Source: Perkinsus olseni
Lineage: Eukaryota; Perkinsozoa; Perkinsida
Length of the DNA stretch: 64,000 bases
Direction: 5' to 3'
NCBI GenBank assembly: GCA_013115125.1
Contig: JABANN010000070.1
Span: 17,208 to 81,207 of the forward strand
In this document: piece after piece, positions 21,499 through 31,470 of the stretch
How positions within the stretch are numbered: the stretch's first letter is position 1
Layout of the letters: the number at the start of each line of letters is the position of its first letter
Notes under the pieces: model-generated
Databases searched by the model: none
What the model was told of the DNA's origin: nothing
The model's input: only the letters and a program-made list of their open reading frames with translations
Translations under genes and position numbers: made by a program

Positions 21499-21834
21499 TA
21501 CCGCAACGGCTGAACACTGATTACAACCATCATCATGATAACGATGAGAAGGTGACGCCGGCCTAGCAGGCCTTTCCTAATGTCACACCAACGCAGAGGT
21601 TATCACCCTTAACACGGGCCTCCAGTACGCTCGTTCGGAATCACCATCCCACTGCTCAACGCAACCCAAAGAGGGCCCCTCCTGGAGGGGTACGAAACAC
21701 ATGGCGTAGAAACATAACACATCCTCATCATCACGGCAGCACTGATGGCTTCTGTTCTGTTGTCCTCCCTTTCTCTACACTACTGCTCACGTCCTGATCC
21801 TCGTAGTAGACACCCTGATAAGGCACAGTAGTCG

Positions 21835-23648
21835 TTAGACCCTACGGCGCTCCATACCCACCCCGGTAGGCTGCTGCTCCCCTTCCGTGCCACCACCAGC
21901 GCTATCAGCCTCATCGGCCAGGCCCCCTTGGAAGGACTCTGCCTCTTCACACAGTAGACTACCCCGTGCATGGAGTGTATCCAGCTGGTCGGCTATGACA
22001 GCAGGGACCTAAGTACAACCAAAGGGCCTTCGATGATGGTACAGGGCTCAAGCACTGACCTCCTCATGCATGGCCAGGCCTCCCGGTATCTCCTTATAAA
22101 ACAGGTCTTCCCTTTTAGCACTCATGATAGCCTCTCTAACGTCATCAACAGTCGCCCTGTCGGCTGGGGTGAGGGCTATGGTGGGGAGGAGGTAAGTCAG
22201 TGGAGGGCAATGCATCATAGCTGTGGAGGCAGCAGTATTCCATCGCTCATCCGCAGCCTCTGCAGAAGACCCCGTCTATAGGTCCGTAGCTAGAGACACT
22301 CACTGTCCTCTTCCTCCAGCTTCTTGCTCCACTTTGGCACCTTCATACTCAACAGCATATCGTCCTCGTCATCAGTATCCGCCAGGGCAGCCTCCGCGGC
22401 ACCTGAAGGGGGCGTAGAAGCGGCGTGCCCCCACCCTCCTTACGCATCTCTTGGCTTTCCTTGTGGACCTCGCCAACTGACCCTTCCCACTGCAGCCGAG
22501 TGCCCTGCATAATCTCCCTCATAAACATGACAGTGTCCTTAACAGGGTCAGTCCTGCCCACTATCATTGCCGTATCCAGCTGGTAAGGCCTATGCCTTCG
22601 TAGTATCACCTACCAGTACCACGATGGTCTATCACAACATCCCTGACTACTACCCTCTTCTGGAATATGAGTTGGGGCGTGAGGGAGTTGGGATCCATCT
22701 GCCTCTTCATGATCCTCTTCACCATCCCCTTCCCACTATAAACCCTCGATAAACGGAACCACGTGGCGAGCATTTCAGGCAATCTGTTCTCTATGTACTG
22801 CTGCCGCCGCGCCAGAGCCTTTGGCTTGCCCTCCCCGATCCATCTGCAGTGAACCTCTCCGCCATGAGCATGCTTGCACGGAAGATACTACCTGCGCAAA
22901 TATGCAAGCCAAGTTGGCGACGTCGCCACCACGTGCGCTATCCTTTGTTTCCTCTCATCCTCCAACTCCCTCAAAGCCCGCAATACATAGACCGTAGCCT
23001 GTCCTCCAGCTACGACCAAATAGAACGGCCGAGGACGCGCGCTAAAGTGATCAAGAACCTGCTACTCAGGTGTGGCACTCCTGGGCATCATCTCCAACCT
23101 GGTAGGCATAGTGAGTGTAGGTGCTAACGAGCGTGCCTTGGAAGACGTCCTCGAGCATGGCCCAGTTGGCAAAACCATCCTTCAATGCAAAGCCTGGCCA
23201 GTCCACGATGGCCGAAGTATGGCCTGAATCGATCAACAGGATACACGACGGGGAGAGGCCCTAGACACACGGTACCCAGCTCCGCCAAATGCTTAGCTAC
23301 TGTACGCCACTCCTCGCGGCTGCTCACCAACGAGAATGATGGGAAGAAGACAAACCGTGGCTGAGGGGCCGACCTGACAGCCATGGTAACAGCTGAGGGG
23401 TCGTCCTACCACCCTACTACCTCCGGGACTTGAAGCCGACATGGTCGTCTGTCGGTGTGACGAGGGCATACTCGTACCTGAGGGGCAGAACATTTCCATA
23501 GCGACGAGTACTGAGGTAGTGACCTATTAAAATCCTGGGTCTTGTGGTGCCAGCGCATGACGCCTGTAGTGAAGGAAGGACCCGAGGATGAGGAGGAGGA
23601 GGAGGAGAACCCTCGCCGTGCACTAGTCATCACGCGTGTGGGGAACAT
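21835..23648 (-). CDS. Alpha/beta hydrolase fold protein, probably organellar
   Basis: The proposed N-terminus, MFPTRVMTSARRGFSSSSSS, looks like a mitochondrial presequence. Then come FVFFPSFSLVSSREEWRTVA (strand and oxyanion region), TSAIVDWPGFALKDGFANWA (the 'DxxGfGxSd' turn), PFYLVVAGGQATVYVLRALR and HVVATSPTWLAYL. The nucleophile elbow reads AGGQAT, without the usual Ser. A late strand, DTAMIVGRTDPVKDTVMF, could supply the acid and GGLAMHEEVPAVIADQL the His. The pattern recalls a plant/cyanobacterial hydrolase group with 'aPTW' after the elbow. A Lys/Asp/Glu-rich insert separates the last two parts. Substrate unknown. Short introns, for example just after LEEED near 22296, join the frames; the stop is at 21835. 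Confidence 0.6.
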
Positions 23649-23832
23649 GAGTGGCGGCAGGCGGCGGCAGATGCAAGGGGGAGTCATGACAAGAAAATCC
23701 TGGAGAAGAAGAGGACCCGATGATTCCTCTGCCCCTTGGGCTGCATACATGTATCAACACGGGCAGTCCTTGGACAGTTTGTGTTCTACCGTGGACCTCC
23801 TCCGGAGCCTCAACACTCAACAGCACCTACGG

Positions 23833-24660
23833 CTAGAGAAACATCTTCTTAAGCCGGGGTCGGGGAGGGCATCCCCCCTGTGATGGCTTATTACGTACAT
23901 CAGGACCAAAGACAGTGACCCGATGCCCATGACCGCCCTCTGATGATGGCGATCCAACTCTGAGTTCAAATGTACACACTGACTTTGGCAGAAGCCGATA
24001 TCTGAGCAACAGCAGGATGGTGTTGACGAAGAGAATAGCAAGCCCGCCGTGCACCGTCACTGCGCCACGAAATTGGGGAGAGCTACAATACTGCGGAGTC
24101 TTAGTACCTCCCATCATCATGGTCCATAACCACAAGGCTGTTCTGATTCTCCATTACAACCGTACCAGCCAGTCCTATCATGTACTTGTCCGTGCAGTCG
24201 ATCACCTCCACTACAGCTCCCAGCCAGGATGCTTGCCGCAGCTGCCTCATGTCAAGACGCCCTCCTTCCATGACGCAAGTCTTGTTAATATACGCTAACC
24301 AAAGCTCCCTCAGGTCAGAGGCCGCCGACAAGCGACGCTGCCTCTCCTTGTCGTCTGAGGAAGCAAACCGTGCAACACCGGCGTGGTCACGTGGCCCCTT
24401 GCGGGCGAAATATTCCTCCCGTAGAACAACATTACCAAATCCCAACCAGCTGAGCCATAAGCGCGGGAAATTTCTCACTGAGTGAGTTTCTCGAGGCACT
24501 CCAGCTTCGAAAAGTGGAGGGGATGCCGAAATCGCGTGCAAGCCCTTACTTGCAGGCTTCCCTCCGTGTTTTCTATCATCGATACCCCTCAGCTTGGTGG
24601 CCCTCCTGCTAAGCATTGGCCCAATATCTTCTTGTCTGGGTCGAGGGACCTTAGCCATAC
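23833..24660 (-). CDS. POP4: POP4/Rpp29-like RNase MRP/P protein subunit
   Basis: The ATG at 24660 opens MAKVPRPRQEDIGPMLSRRA. A basic N-terminal half is followed by the Sm-like core: LRQASWLGAVVEVIDCTDKY then MIGLAGTVVMENQNSLVVMD, which corresponds to the POP4 pattern 'lhGa.v.V..s.n...vGi.G.vv.Et.ntl'. After an intron, LLPKSVCTFELRV and HRVTVFGPDVRNKPSQGG match the family's closing strands, ending RPRLKKMFL at 23833. POP4 binds the RNA of RNase P and RNase MRP. In a cell with PRORP the likely home is RNase MRP, an inference. Divergence is considerable but the order of motifs is right. Confidence 0.65.
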
Positions 24661-24751
24661 CAGCATCTAATGGTACTGGCTTCGTGGCTATCTGCCGGTT
24701 ATACCTTCCCACGACAAATACCACACCACGCCCAACTCAGCAACAACAGCC

Positions 24752-25240
24752 TCACTGATCTCGAATCTTGGTGAAGGCCGTATCCTCATCCTTCAACCCG
24801 GCATAGACCCCCGCCCACTTCATTATCCTCGGAACTGCTACCTCTGGGTTGAAGTCTGCCAAGAAAGGCATGGACTTCTTCTCCTGCTCCGGCCCTCCCC
24901 TCACCCATTAGCCTATCACCATCCACTGTAGAATAGATGAGGTCCTGCGCCGGTGGGCCGTCTTGGAGGGATGCTCGATCCTCCGGCCGCACCGACGACG
25001 TTGAAGGCGAACTCGCTGCTGCAGAGGAGGTTTTCCTGACCCACACCGTTCCCTCTCACCCACGGCATTCCGTGCTGCTAAGCTACGACCAGTACGCTAC
25101 CTTGCATTCGCCCCACCCTTGCGCTTCTTCCCCTTGGCTTTGTTGGCTCTCTTCGGCTGAACCTTCCTACCACCACCACCGCCGCCCCCGCCGAAGACTG
25201 AGTCCAGGAAGGACTCGACAGCCGCTGAACGACCGGACAT
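24752..25240 (-). CDS. Small Gly- and Lys-rich unknown protein
   Basis: Starts MSGRSAAVESFLDSVFGGGG at 25240 with an eight-Gly run, then a very basic stretch (PKRANKAKGKKRKGG), which suggests nucleic-acid binding or a nuclear signal. Two introns later the C-terminal part reads MPFLADFNPEVAVPRIMKWA and ends FTKIRDQ. About 140 residues. Not recognised. It is 91 bp upstream of POP4 on the same strand. Confidence 0.5.
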
Positions 25241-25374
25241 GGACAGCACCAAAGGGACTACTGAAAGGAAATGATCGAGGCCCAGCAACCAAATCTTCTG
25301 GATAGATCATAAAATAGTCGGCACCGAAGCCTACTGCTGTTGTTTTATTAGAAAGCTAGTGCAATCATGGACAA

Positions 25375-27508
25375 TCAAGGCTGCTGCTGCTGATGACGCT
25401 GGACGAGCCTACCAACCACGGGTAGTTCATGCTCCCTATCATACGTGTCGAGGAACCAGCGTAGGATACCACGATAAGAGGGCCTCAGCAGATGGTGATG
25501 CTCGTGCCCCTGCTGCTGCTCGATGTCCGCAGCGGCAGCAGCAGTAGAGACCCTCGACGCCTCAGCCTCACTACTATCCCCATAGTCGGATTGGTATTCC
25601 TCTGATGACAACTCTGACTCAGAGTACAGGGATGCCGAGCTAGGCGGCAAGTCCCGAGGTAGGCAGGGAGGCCGTAGAGAACTCTTGATCGGAGGTATCG
25701 GAGCTGCAGGCAGCCTACTCAGAACAGCGAGTCTCAATACTGCCGACAAGCGGTCATTGTGCGGTCTTCTTACACGTTGTTCTGGCATGCTGTTGTGCGT
25801 GTCTCCTCAGCATCGAAGGCATAGGTAAGGGTTCCAACACCGCATGCCGCCAGTACTAACAAAACCCTCCGTAGGGCCGGCCCGATGGTCAGCCTTTGTA
25901 ACACTATATGAAGGGCATGCGACAGGACGAACATCGCTATCTCGCGCCTGACAACAAGTGCCTGGAGTGCGGGCCGCCCAGGCCCGCGTACCTCCGCTGT
26001 GGCTTTTCTAATAAGATGGCTGGTCCAGCGAGCATACCACCTATCAATGGGCCGTGCTTCGAGTTGAGTGCCTCTGGGGAGATCAGGTTGGAGCCCGCGC
26101 AAACGATGAGGTGCAGTAGGCCGACTTGCCTACAACAGGAGACCTAGCTACAGCAGCAGTCTGGGTAGTTGCTGCTACGCTGTCATGAAGAGGGAAGACT
26201 GGCCGACGTTCATGACGAAGCGTCTGGCGGCTTTGGGCAGATTGCGCTCGCCTTTGATGAGGGCGATGATCAGGGTTGCTAGGTAGAGTTTGGCGTAGAG
26301 TGGTACGTTGAGCCTCGTGAAGGAGTTAATGGAGAAGTGCAGGAGGCTCGGGACGCCTATCAACAAGATCGGGCATCACAGCAAGCATCACAGGCAAGCC
26401 CTACAGCCCTCAACTCCACTGTAATGATGCAACCCACAGAGAGGGACATTATCATAACGAGCCTTCACTCGAGGAGGGAGCTCTCCCGGGCCACCGAGTC
26501 TGAGGTTTGAGGAACTACAGGGGGCGGGGGGGATGTCAGGGATGTCGCCTCTCCTGAACTACAGGCGCGCTCTCAAGGTGGGATTAGAGGTGCAGAAGAC
26601 GATCCCGAGTGCGAAACTCAGGAGAGGCAGCAGGGTATTGAGCAGCCGGTGCGGACTGGTACTAACCTGGTGAAGAATGCCTCTAGCCTGTCCCTCTCCA
26701 CCATAGTCTGGATGCCGGCGAACCTCCTGTATTTGGGGTCCATAGTCTGTGGATGGCGGATGCAGGCATCCACCACAATACCATCACCAACCATCATCGC
26801 CGCCAACTAAGAGCCGCATGACCTCTGATGACGGTATCAAAAGCGAGCCTCCGCTACTACCGAAGCTGCCGCCGCTGGACTGCCCAGACAAATCCTATCA
26901 ACAACGGCCTGCAGCCTAGGAGGCAGGTTGGCATACCCCAGCACAGTGAGGACCTCACAGGCTCGGCAAATGACGAATAGAGCAACGGAATAGCGACCGC
27001 TGCGTTCGGCCAGGGGTAAGGCGCACATGGTGGATACGAAACCTCGGAAGAATGGTGACGATAGAGGAGGGGAGCCGGAAACACTCCCTGATGGAGAAGG
27101 GCGGGCTCGAGCTACCATGCCATTGTACAGTGCCTGATACCGACAGTGCCAACACTGCGAGTAGCTGGAATTGTGGTATAGCAGAGGGTTGGAAATGACG
27201 AAAACTGATACGGGGTTTGTTTCCGTCGTGGCGGGGTCGAACCCCCGCCCTACACTGCCCTCCACCCTATTACCATGAAGACTCCCACTGCCAGAGCATT
27301 CCGAGCATGGGCTGGTAATGTCCGTAGAATCTGAGTCAGCCTGACGACCTTCCTCTTCTTCCTCCCCATTAACAAGGACATCATGGATATGATAGCAAGG
27401 CCCGTAGTAGTAAGACAGACTGTGCCTTCCAAGAAGCTCCTCAGGGCGACTACTGTCGGCTTGCCCCGAGAGGCCCTGCAACAAAAGGTACGTCATGAGG
27501 TACGGCAT
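25375..27508 (-). CDS. TMEM135-like multi-span membrane protein
   Basis: Several minus-strand exons give repeated membrane units: RYSVALFVICRACEVLTVLG, LMVGDGIVVDACIRHPQTMD followed by PKYRRFAG, LYAKLYLATLIIALI, and HGPLIGGMLAGPAILLEKPQ joined to ALVVRREIAMFVLSHALHIV. The 'G..AG....e...RR...lalyv..rAl' and 'P..m.p.YrrF' patterns are those of TMEM135-type proteins, linked in animals to peroxisomes and lipid metabolism. The first exon block also carries Ser/Glu-rich soluble sequence. The last block (25375-25788) is Ser/Glu-rich and ends in HQQQQP. Family assignment is tentative and exon joins are incomplete. Confidence 0.45.
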
Positions 27509-27932
27509 CAGCTGTTAGACTAACCAAGCCCATAACGTCCCCGACGGACCTCCTTATGCAGCGAGGACTACAGACCAACGGGCGCGACCGCCAGTAGGAT
27601 TGAGGGGAGGACAACAACCGTACGAGATCTCATAGTCGTGCGACATAAAGCCGGACGAAGCTAACACCCCACACTACCTATGGACGTCTTTCAACCTATG
27701 CTCCTCCTCCTTTTCTCTGTCCACATGCTTACGATGAAGGTAGAGTGCTGACTGTATTCTCGATAGCACCTGTAGATCCGCCCCTACCACCTGGCCGAGA
27801 GGCGTGAGCTCCGATGATGACAGGAGAGTATCCATTCCCGACCCCAACTGCTGCCATCACAACATCGGCCGTATTAGGGCGATTTCACCCATCTCCCGTA
27901 ACCCCACCCCAACGCAACCTTTCCGTCCAGTC
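27509..27932. other. Spacer without a recognisable gene
   Basis: About 420 bp between the TMEM135-like start and the small frame below. Nothing is recognised; 3' exons of the next minus-strand gene could reach into it. Confidence 0.35.
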
Positions 27933-28265
27933 TCATACTAAATCACCGTCACTTTCAAGACAACGCCGGAAGGGAATAATCGTTCGCAAAAATAAGTGTA
28001 GACAGTCTGCCCCGGCAATTCCACAGAATCGTGCTGGGTCCTTTGCCAACGGCAGGGAGCAATCAAACGCCAGGGCATGTGTGCCCAGCGGCCGGTTTTC
28101 GGCCTCCTCGACACGGGCAAGTTCCCCTAAGATGGGCCTTCTCCTCGCCGTCCACTGGGCAGCATTTCGATCGCAGTGTGGATATAAAGGCTCGTATGAG
28201 GGTAAAATTCTCAGACCCTTCTGTGAGGTTGAGTAGAACCTTTGATGGGCTCGGTATCTGAGCAT
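27933..28265 (-). CDS. Small protein with mitochondrial-type presequence
   Basis: MLRYRAHQRFYSTSQKGLRI at the N-terminus is rich in Arg, Ser and aromatic residues with no acids, as in mitochondrial targeting peptides. The remaining ~90 residues (RRRPILGELARVEEAENRPL, CGIAGADCLHLFLRTIIPF) match nothing I know. The ATG lies 44 bp from the phytochelatin synthase stop. More exons may follow downstream. Confidence 0.4.
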   Translation of the reverse strand: MLRYRAHQRFYSTSQKGLRILPSYEPLYPHCDRNAAQWTARRRPILGELARVEEAENRPLGTHALAFDCSLPLAKDPARFCGIAGADCLHLFLRTIIPFRRCLESDGDLV

Positions 28266-28308
28266 CCGGGGTTGAATAGGGTCGTATCCAAGATACGCTC
28301 GGGGGACC

Positions 28309-29940
28309 TCACAATACTACCTCTGTAGCTGTGGACTGGCACTCTGACGACGTACCACTCTTCCCGTTGTTGATCATCAAAAGCTCATCAGGCAAGCAGA
28401 AGTAGACTGCAACCCAGACGGCTGCAATGGCCTTATCATCCATCCAGTCCGCCCTGTCCCTAGACGGCCCAAACATGGGAGGGACGCGTCCAGCCACTGG
28501 CGGGTGTGAACTCTCATCACCGAAGGCACGTAGTAATGTGGCCACGATCGATGCCTTGTCGCCATCCTCATTATCCCCCTGAGGGCTCCAATAAGCATTG
28601 ATAGTATCGACCAGCCGCCTTTGCTCAGCTACTGCGAAGAAGACACCACGCATGATGGGCGAGTCCAACTTGGCCACTGCCCGCAGGAAGCATCGGAAGA
28701 GCTCCTCTAGGTACGTCTCACGCGACAAAGTGGGCTGCCTCGAGGACAGCTTGACCTCGGCCGACTGCCGCTGTATTTCCTTTTGGAACGCAGTGGTCAG
28801 AGCCATGGTAGCCGAGGTAGGTATTGATGCCAAGGCGAGCAGCTTGGGACCAGCCTCAGGTGGTAATGAACCAGGCTGAAGGGAGAAGATATCGTTTGTC
28901 GGTGATGCTAAGTATTACCCTCTGCCTCCCCAACACTATATAACCTCTAGAATTGCCTGTAGCATTATCAATAGGATACATTGCCTTTACTAGCCTAGGG
29001 AGCTTTATCCAGTGCGGTGGGTACTTGAACCTAGGATACCCATCTCAAGATGCCTGGACTGATTCCAGCGCCCATACCTCGCCACATCCAAAACTAAGAC
29101 CGAGTCCGAGGCAGCATGATAGGCCCCAATCGGGGAGAAGTGCCCGCTGCCAGCTTGACCTACTGCTGCTCTGTCGTAGGACACTACCAATACCTGAAGT
29201 ACAGCTGCTGCTACCCCGTGAAACTCGCCTTTCTCCGACCACCTTGTCGAGGCCACCGCAGCTTTCAAGCAGCCTCCCATCAGACGTCCAGGACTCAACA
29301 GTATCCCGGAAGCCCTGTAGGAACTGAGCATCCAGGTTGGGTTCCGCAGTGGACTCAGTAGCCGTCGTAGAGCATTCTGATGGTTCCTCGAGCTGATAAG
29401 GGATCGCTGGGGCGAGGATCATCACATCCACCTACCGAAGGCCTGCGCACTTGTACTCCGAGACCATTGCACCGGGCTAAACAGGCGAAGGTGTCTATAG
29501 AGATGCCCTCTGAAGCAACCTCCTCCAAGTTAATACAGCACGCTCCTAGATGGTTCTCATCATACCTGAGACCCTCCATGTTCTGCTGTCAAGACGGACA
29601 CTAGGGACCGCTAACGACCACCAGGTACTACCATCGCCATACTCCCCTCCAGGTCCTCCATGGGTCGATGCCCAACGTGTTAAGAGTCATAATGAGCGTG
29701 GTGAGGCCGCAGTACGCGGGTTGGTCCTGAAGTGGTGGAATGGGAAGCGATAGGTTATACAAGAACCCGTACTTGTGTTTTAAATTGGCACATAAGTGGT
29801 AGGAAAGGGTAAGCATGCCCATCGGCCATGGCTTCACTCAGTCGTCGACGGCCCTCTTTACTACATACAGTAGGCTCATCATCTGGTAGAGTCTTTTGGT
29901 AAAATACCCCTTGGGGCACTGCCCTTGGCGAGCTAGGCAT
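28309..29940 (-). CDS. PCS: Phytochelatin synthase (glutathione gamma-glutamylcysteinyltransferase)
   Basis: Joins glutathione units into metal-chelating phytochelatins. From the ATG at 29940: [12 protein letters not shown], then [10 protein letters not shown] joined to [20 protein letters not shown] across a short intron (29773 is the last base of exon 1). This holds the catalytic Cys in PAYCGL. It continues [12 protein letters not shown], the next exon with [20 protein letters not shown], then [20 protein letters not shown] with the catalytic His, [11 protein letters not shown] with the catalytic Asp, and [20 protein letters not shown]. The papain-like triad is complete. A C-terminal region of about 190 residues (to TEVVL) is not similar to the Cys-rich tail of plant enzymes and has few Cys. 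About five short introns. Confidence 0.92.
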
Positions 29941-30721
29941 GGTATAATATTGTGAAGATAAACTGAAATACTGAAGAGTCAATTTACAACACTGAAGGAG
30001 ATGGAAAGAAGATTTCCCCCCCTCTACCCCAGACTGCCTGTGGCCGTGTGGGTGGGTCTACGACGGTTGTTGAACTCTCTGCCACTTCCACGAGCACCTC
30101 AAGGCTCTAATACGCGCGATTTTAGCACTGTAAGTTTGAAAGTGATCTGTTCGCTCGCTCGCCCCGGGCACTGGACGGCCGTGAGCTCTCCTTATCCGCA
30201 GGAGGTGTGCTTGTTCGTAGGCTCCCAGCCCTACCCTACCCGATCATCAACCAGGTGTACCACCTATTACACTGTATAGGTAGTAAGACGCAGTCATCAA
30301 AGCTTGGGCGCACGTTATTGCAACACTTCCGTGAGCTAAGTGAAGTGCATGCTCTGATACGGGCAGCATAATCCCTGCGACGATCTCTGAGTATTATGGC
30401 CTTCTGTGGCCTGGGATTCAGCTGCATTCGGATCCTTTAAAGCTGGGTCCCCTCGAGCTTAACCATCCGATAGGCCTTCACCTGAACCCTATTTCAGTGA
30501 TATCCGGGAGATGATGACGTTAATGTACTGCACAATGGTAGAACGCGTGGTGGTACTGGACGGCAGTCTCGTTGTCGGCGTTCGTTATTCAGAAGCCCTT
30601 TCGAAGATAGAAAACTCCATCCACAACCTGCTGGACTTGCGATAGTGATGGACAGGTACTATGGCTGTGTGAAGCCATGGGCCCGCTAACGGCCGAGTTC
30701 GGGTCGAGGCGCATTACATGC
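29941..30721. other. Spacer without a recognisable gene
   Basis: About 780 bp upstream of phytochelatin synthase. Open frames on both strands are short and lack domain content. It should include the phytochelatin synthase promoter. Confidence 0.4.
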
Positions 30722-31248
30722 TCAGCAGTTTCCGACGATGTCTTCTTCGGTCCCTGTGGGCTCACTGGACTCCCACAATGCCTTCTCGCGGGTTGCCAGA
30801 TCGAAGCGATTGAAGTTAGAATCGAGCAGGTGTAGCATTGGGTCGGGATGTGGCAGTTGCATGGATCTCACGGTCCCTCCTTGGATGCCCTACTCCACTC
30901 GGTCTGCATGAAGTGCGGTAGTTCCTATGGAATGGACTGCTCTCCTCCGCCATCGGGATCAACCCAATCTGCCTGAGCTCGGTTCATCACTTGACACGAT
31001 TGTGCCCCCTGGGGCAGACCGAATGTCACCTTCATACCATCAGCATGGGCTGAGTCGATTGGCATTGACTGGCCGGACCATGAGTTCAGACCTTCTAATA
31101 GCATCCTAGCGTCTCTAATGTCCCGGGACCTAGCCGTTCGAGGGTCCTCACGTGGTGAGAGGAGAGTGTCGATCGTCTTTACTGATTCACAGTCCGAAAA
31201 CCCCTGAGTAGTGTTGTTGCTGCTTGTTACGGAGGCAACCCACGCCAT
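30722..31248 (-). CDS. Unknown small protein
   Basis: Starts MAWVASVTSSNNTTQGFSDC and continues IDTLLSPREDPRTARSRDIR, MLLEGLNSWSGQSMPIDSAH. A second in-frame-looking stretch, LPHPDPMLHLLDSNFNRFDL then ATREKALWESSEPTGTEED, stops at 30722; a short intron probably separates the two. No family recognised. It is the most upstream of ten consecutive minus-strand genes. Confidence 0.4.
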
Positions 31249-31470
31249 GCTCACGGCTGGGCCCCCCGCACTACTGGCGCCGGCCCTGGGCTGTCATCGC
31301 TACGATGCTATCGAGTCAAGGCTCTCTTCACCTTACTTGTACTTGAGTTCTTCTTCAGTATCATAATGGTGGTCTCATAGCCCTGGTCGCTCCGGGCAGA
31401 GCATGCCGTACTCGCGTGTTCTTTCAGTACTGGTGTGTTTACGTTTTTTTGACGACGAGCTTAAGCTCGA

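Noticed and set aside
27180-27260. ggcggggtcgaacccccgcc, resembling a T-arm
   Set aside because: It is a plain GC hairpin inside an open minus-strand coding frame with a six-base loop and no other tRNA parts.
27814-28236. Plus-strand 140-residue open frame
   Set aside because: Antisense to the frame with a mitochondrial-type presequence; composition is low-complexity Ser/Pro and no domain is seen.
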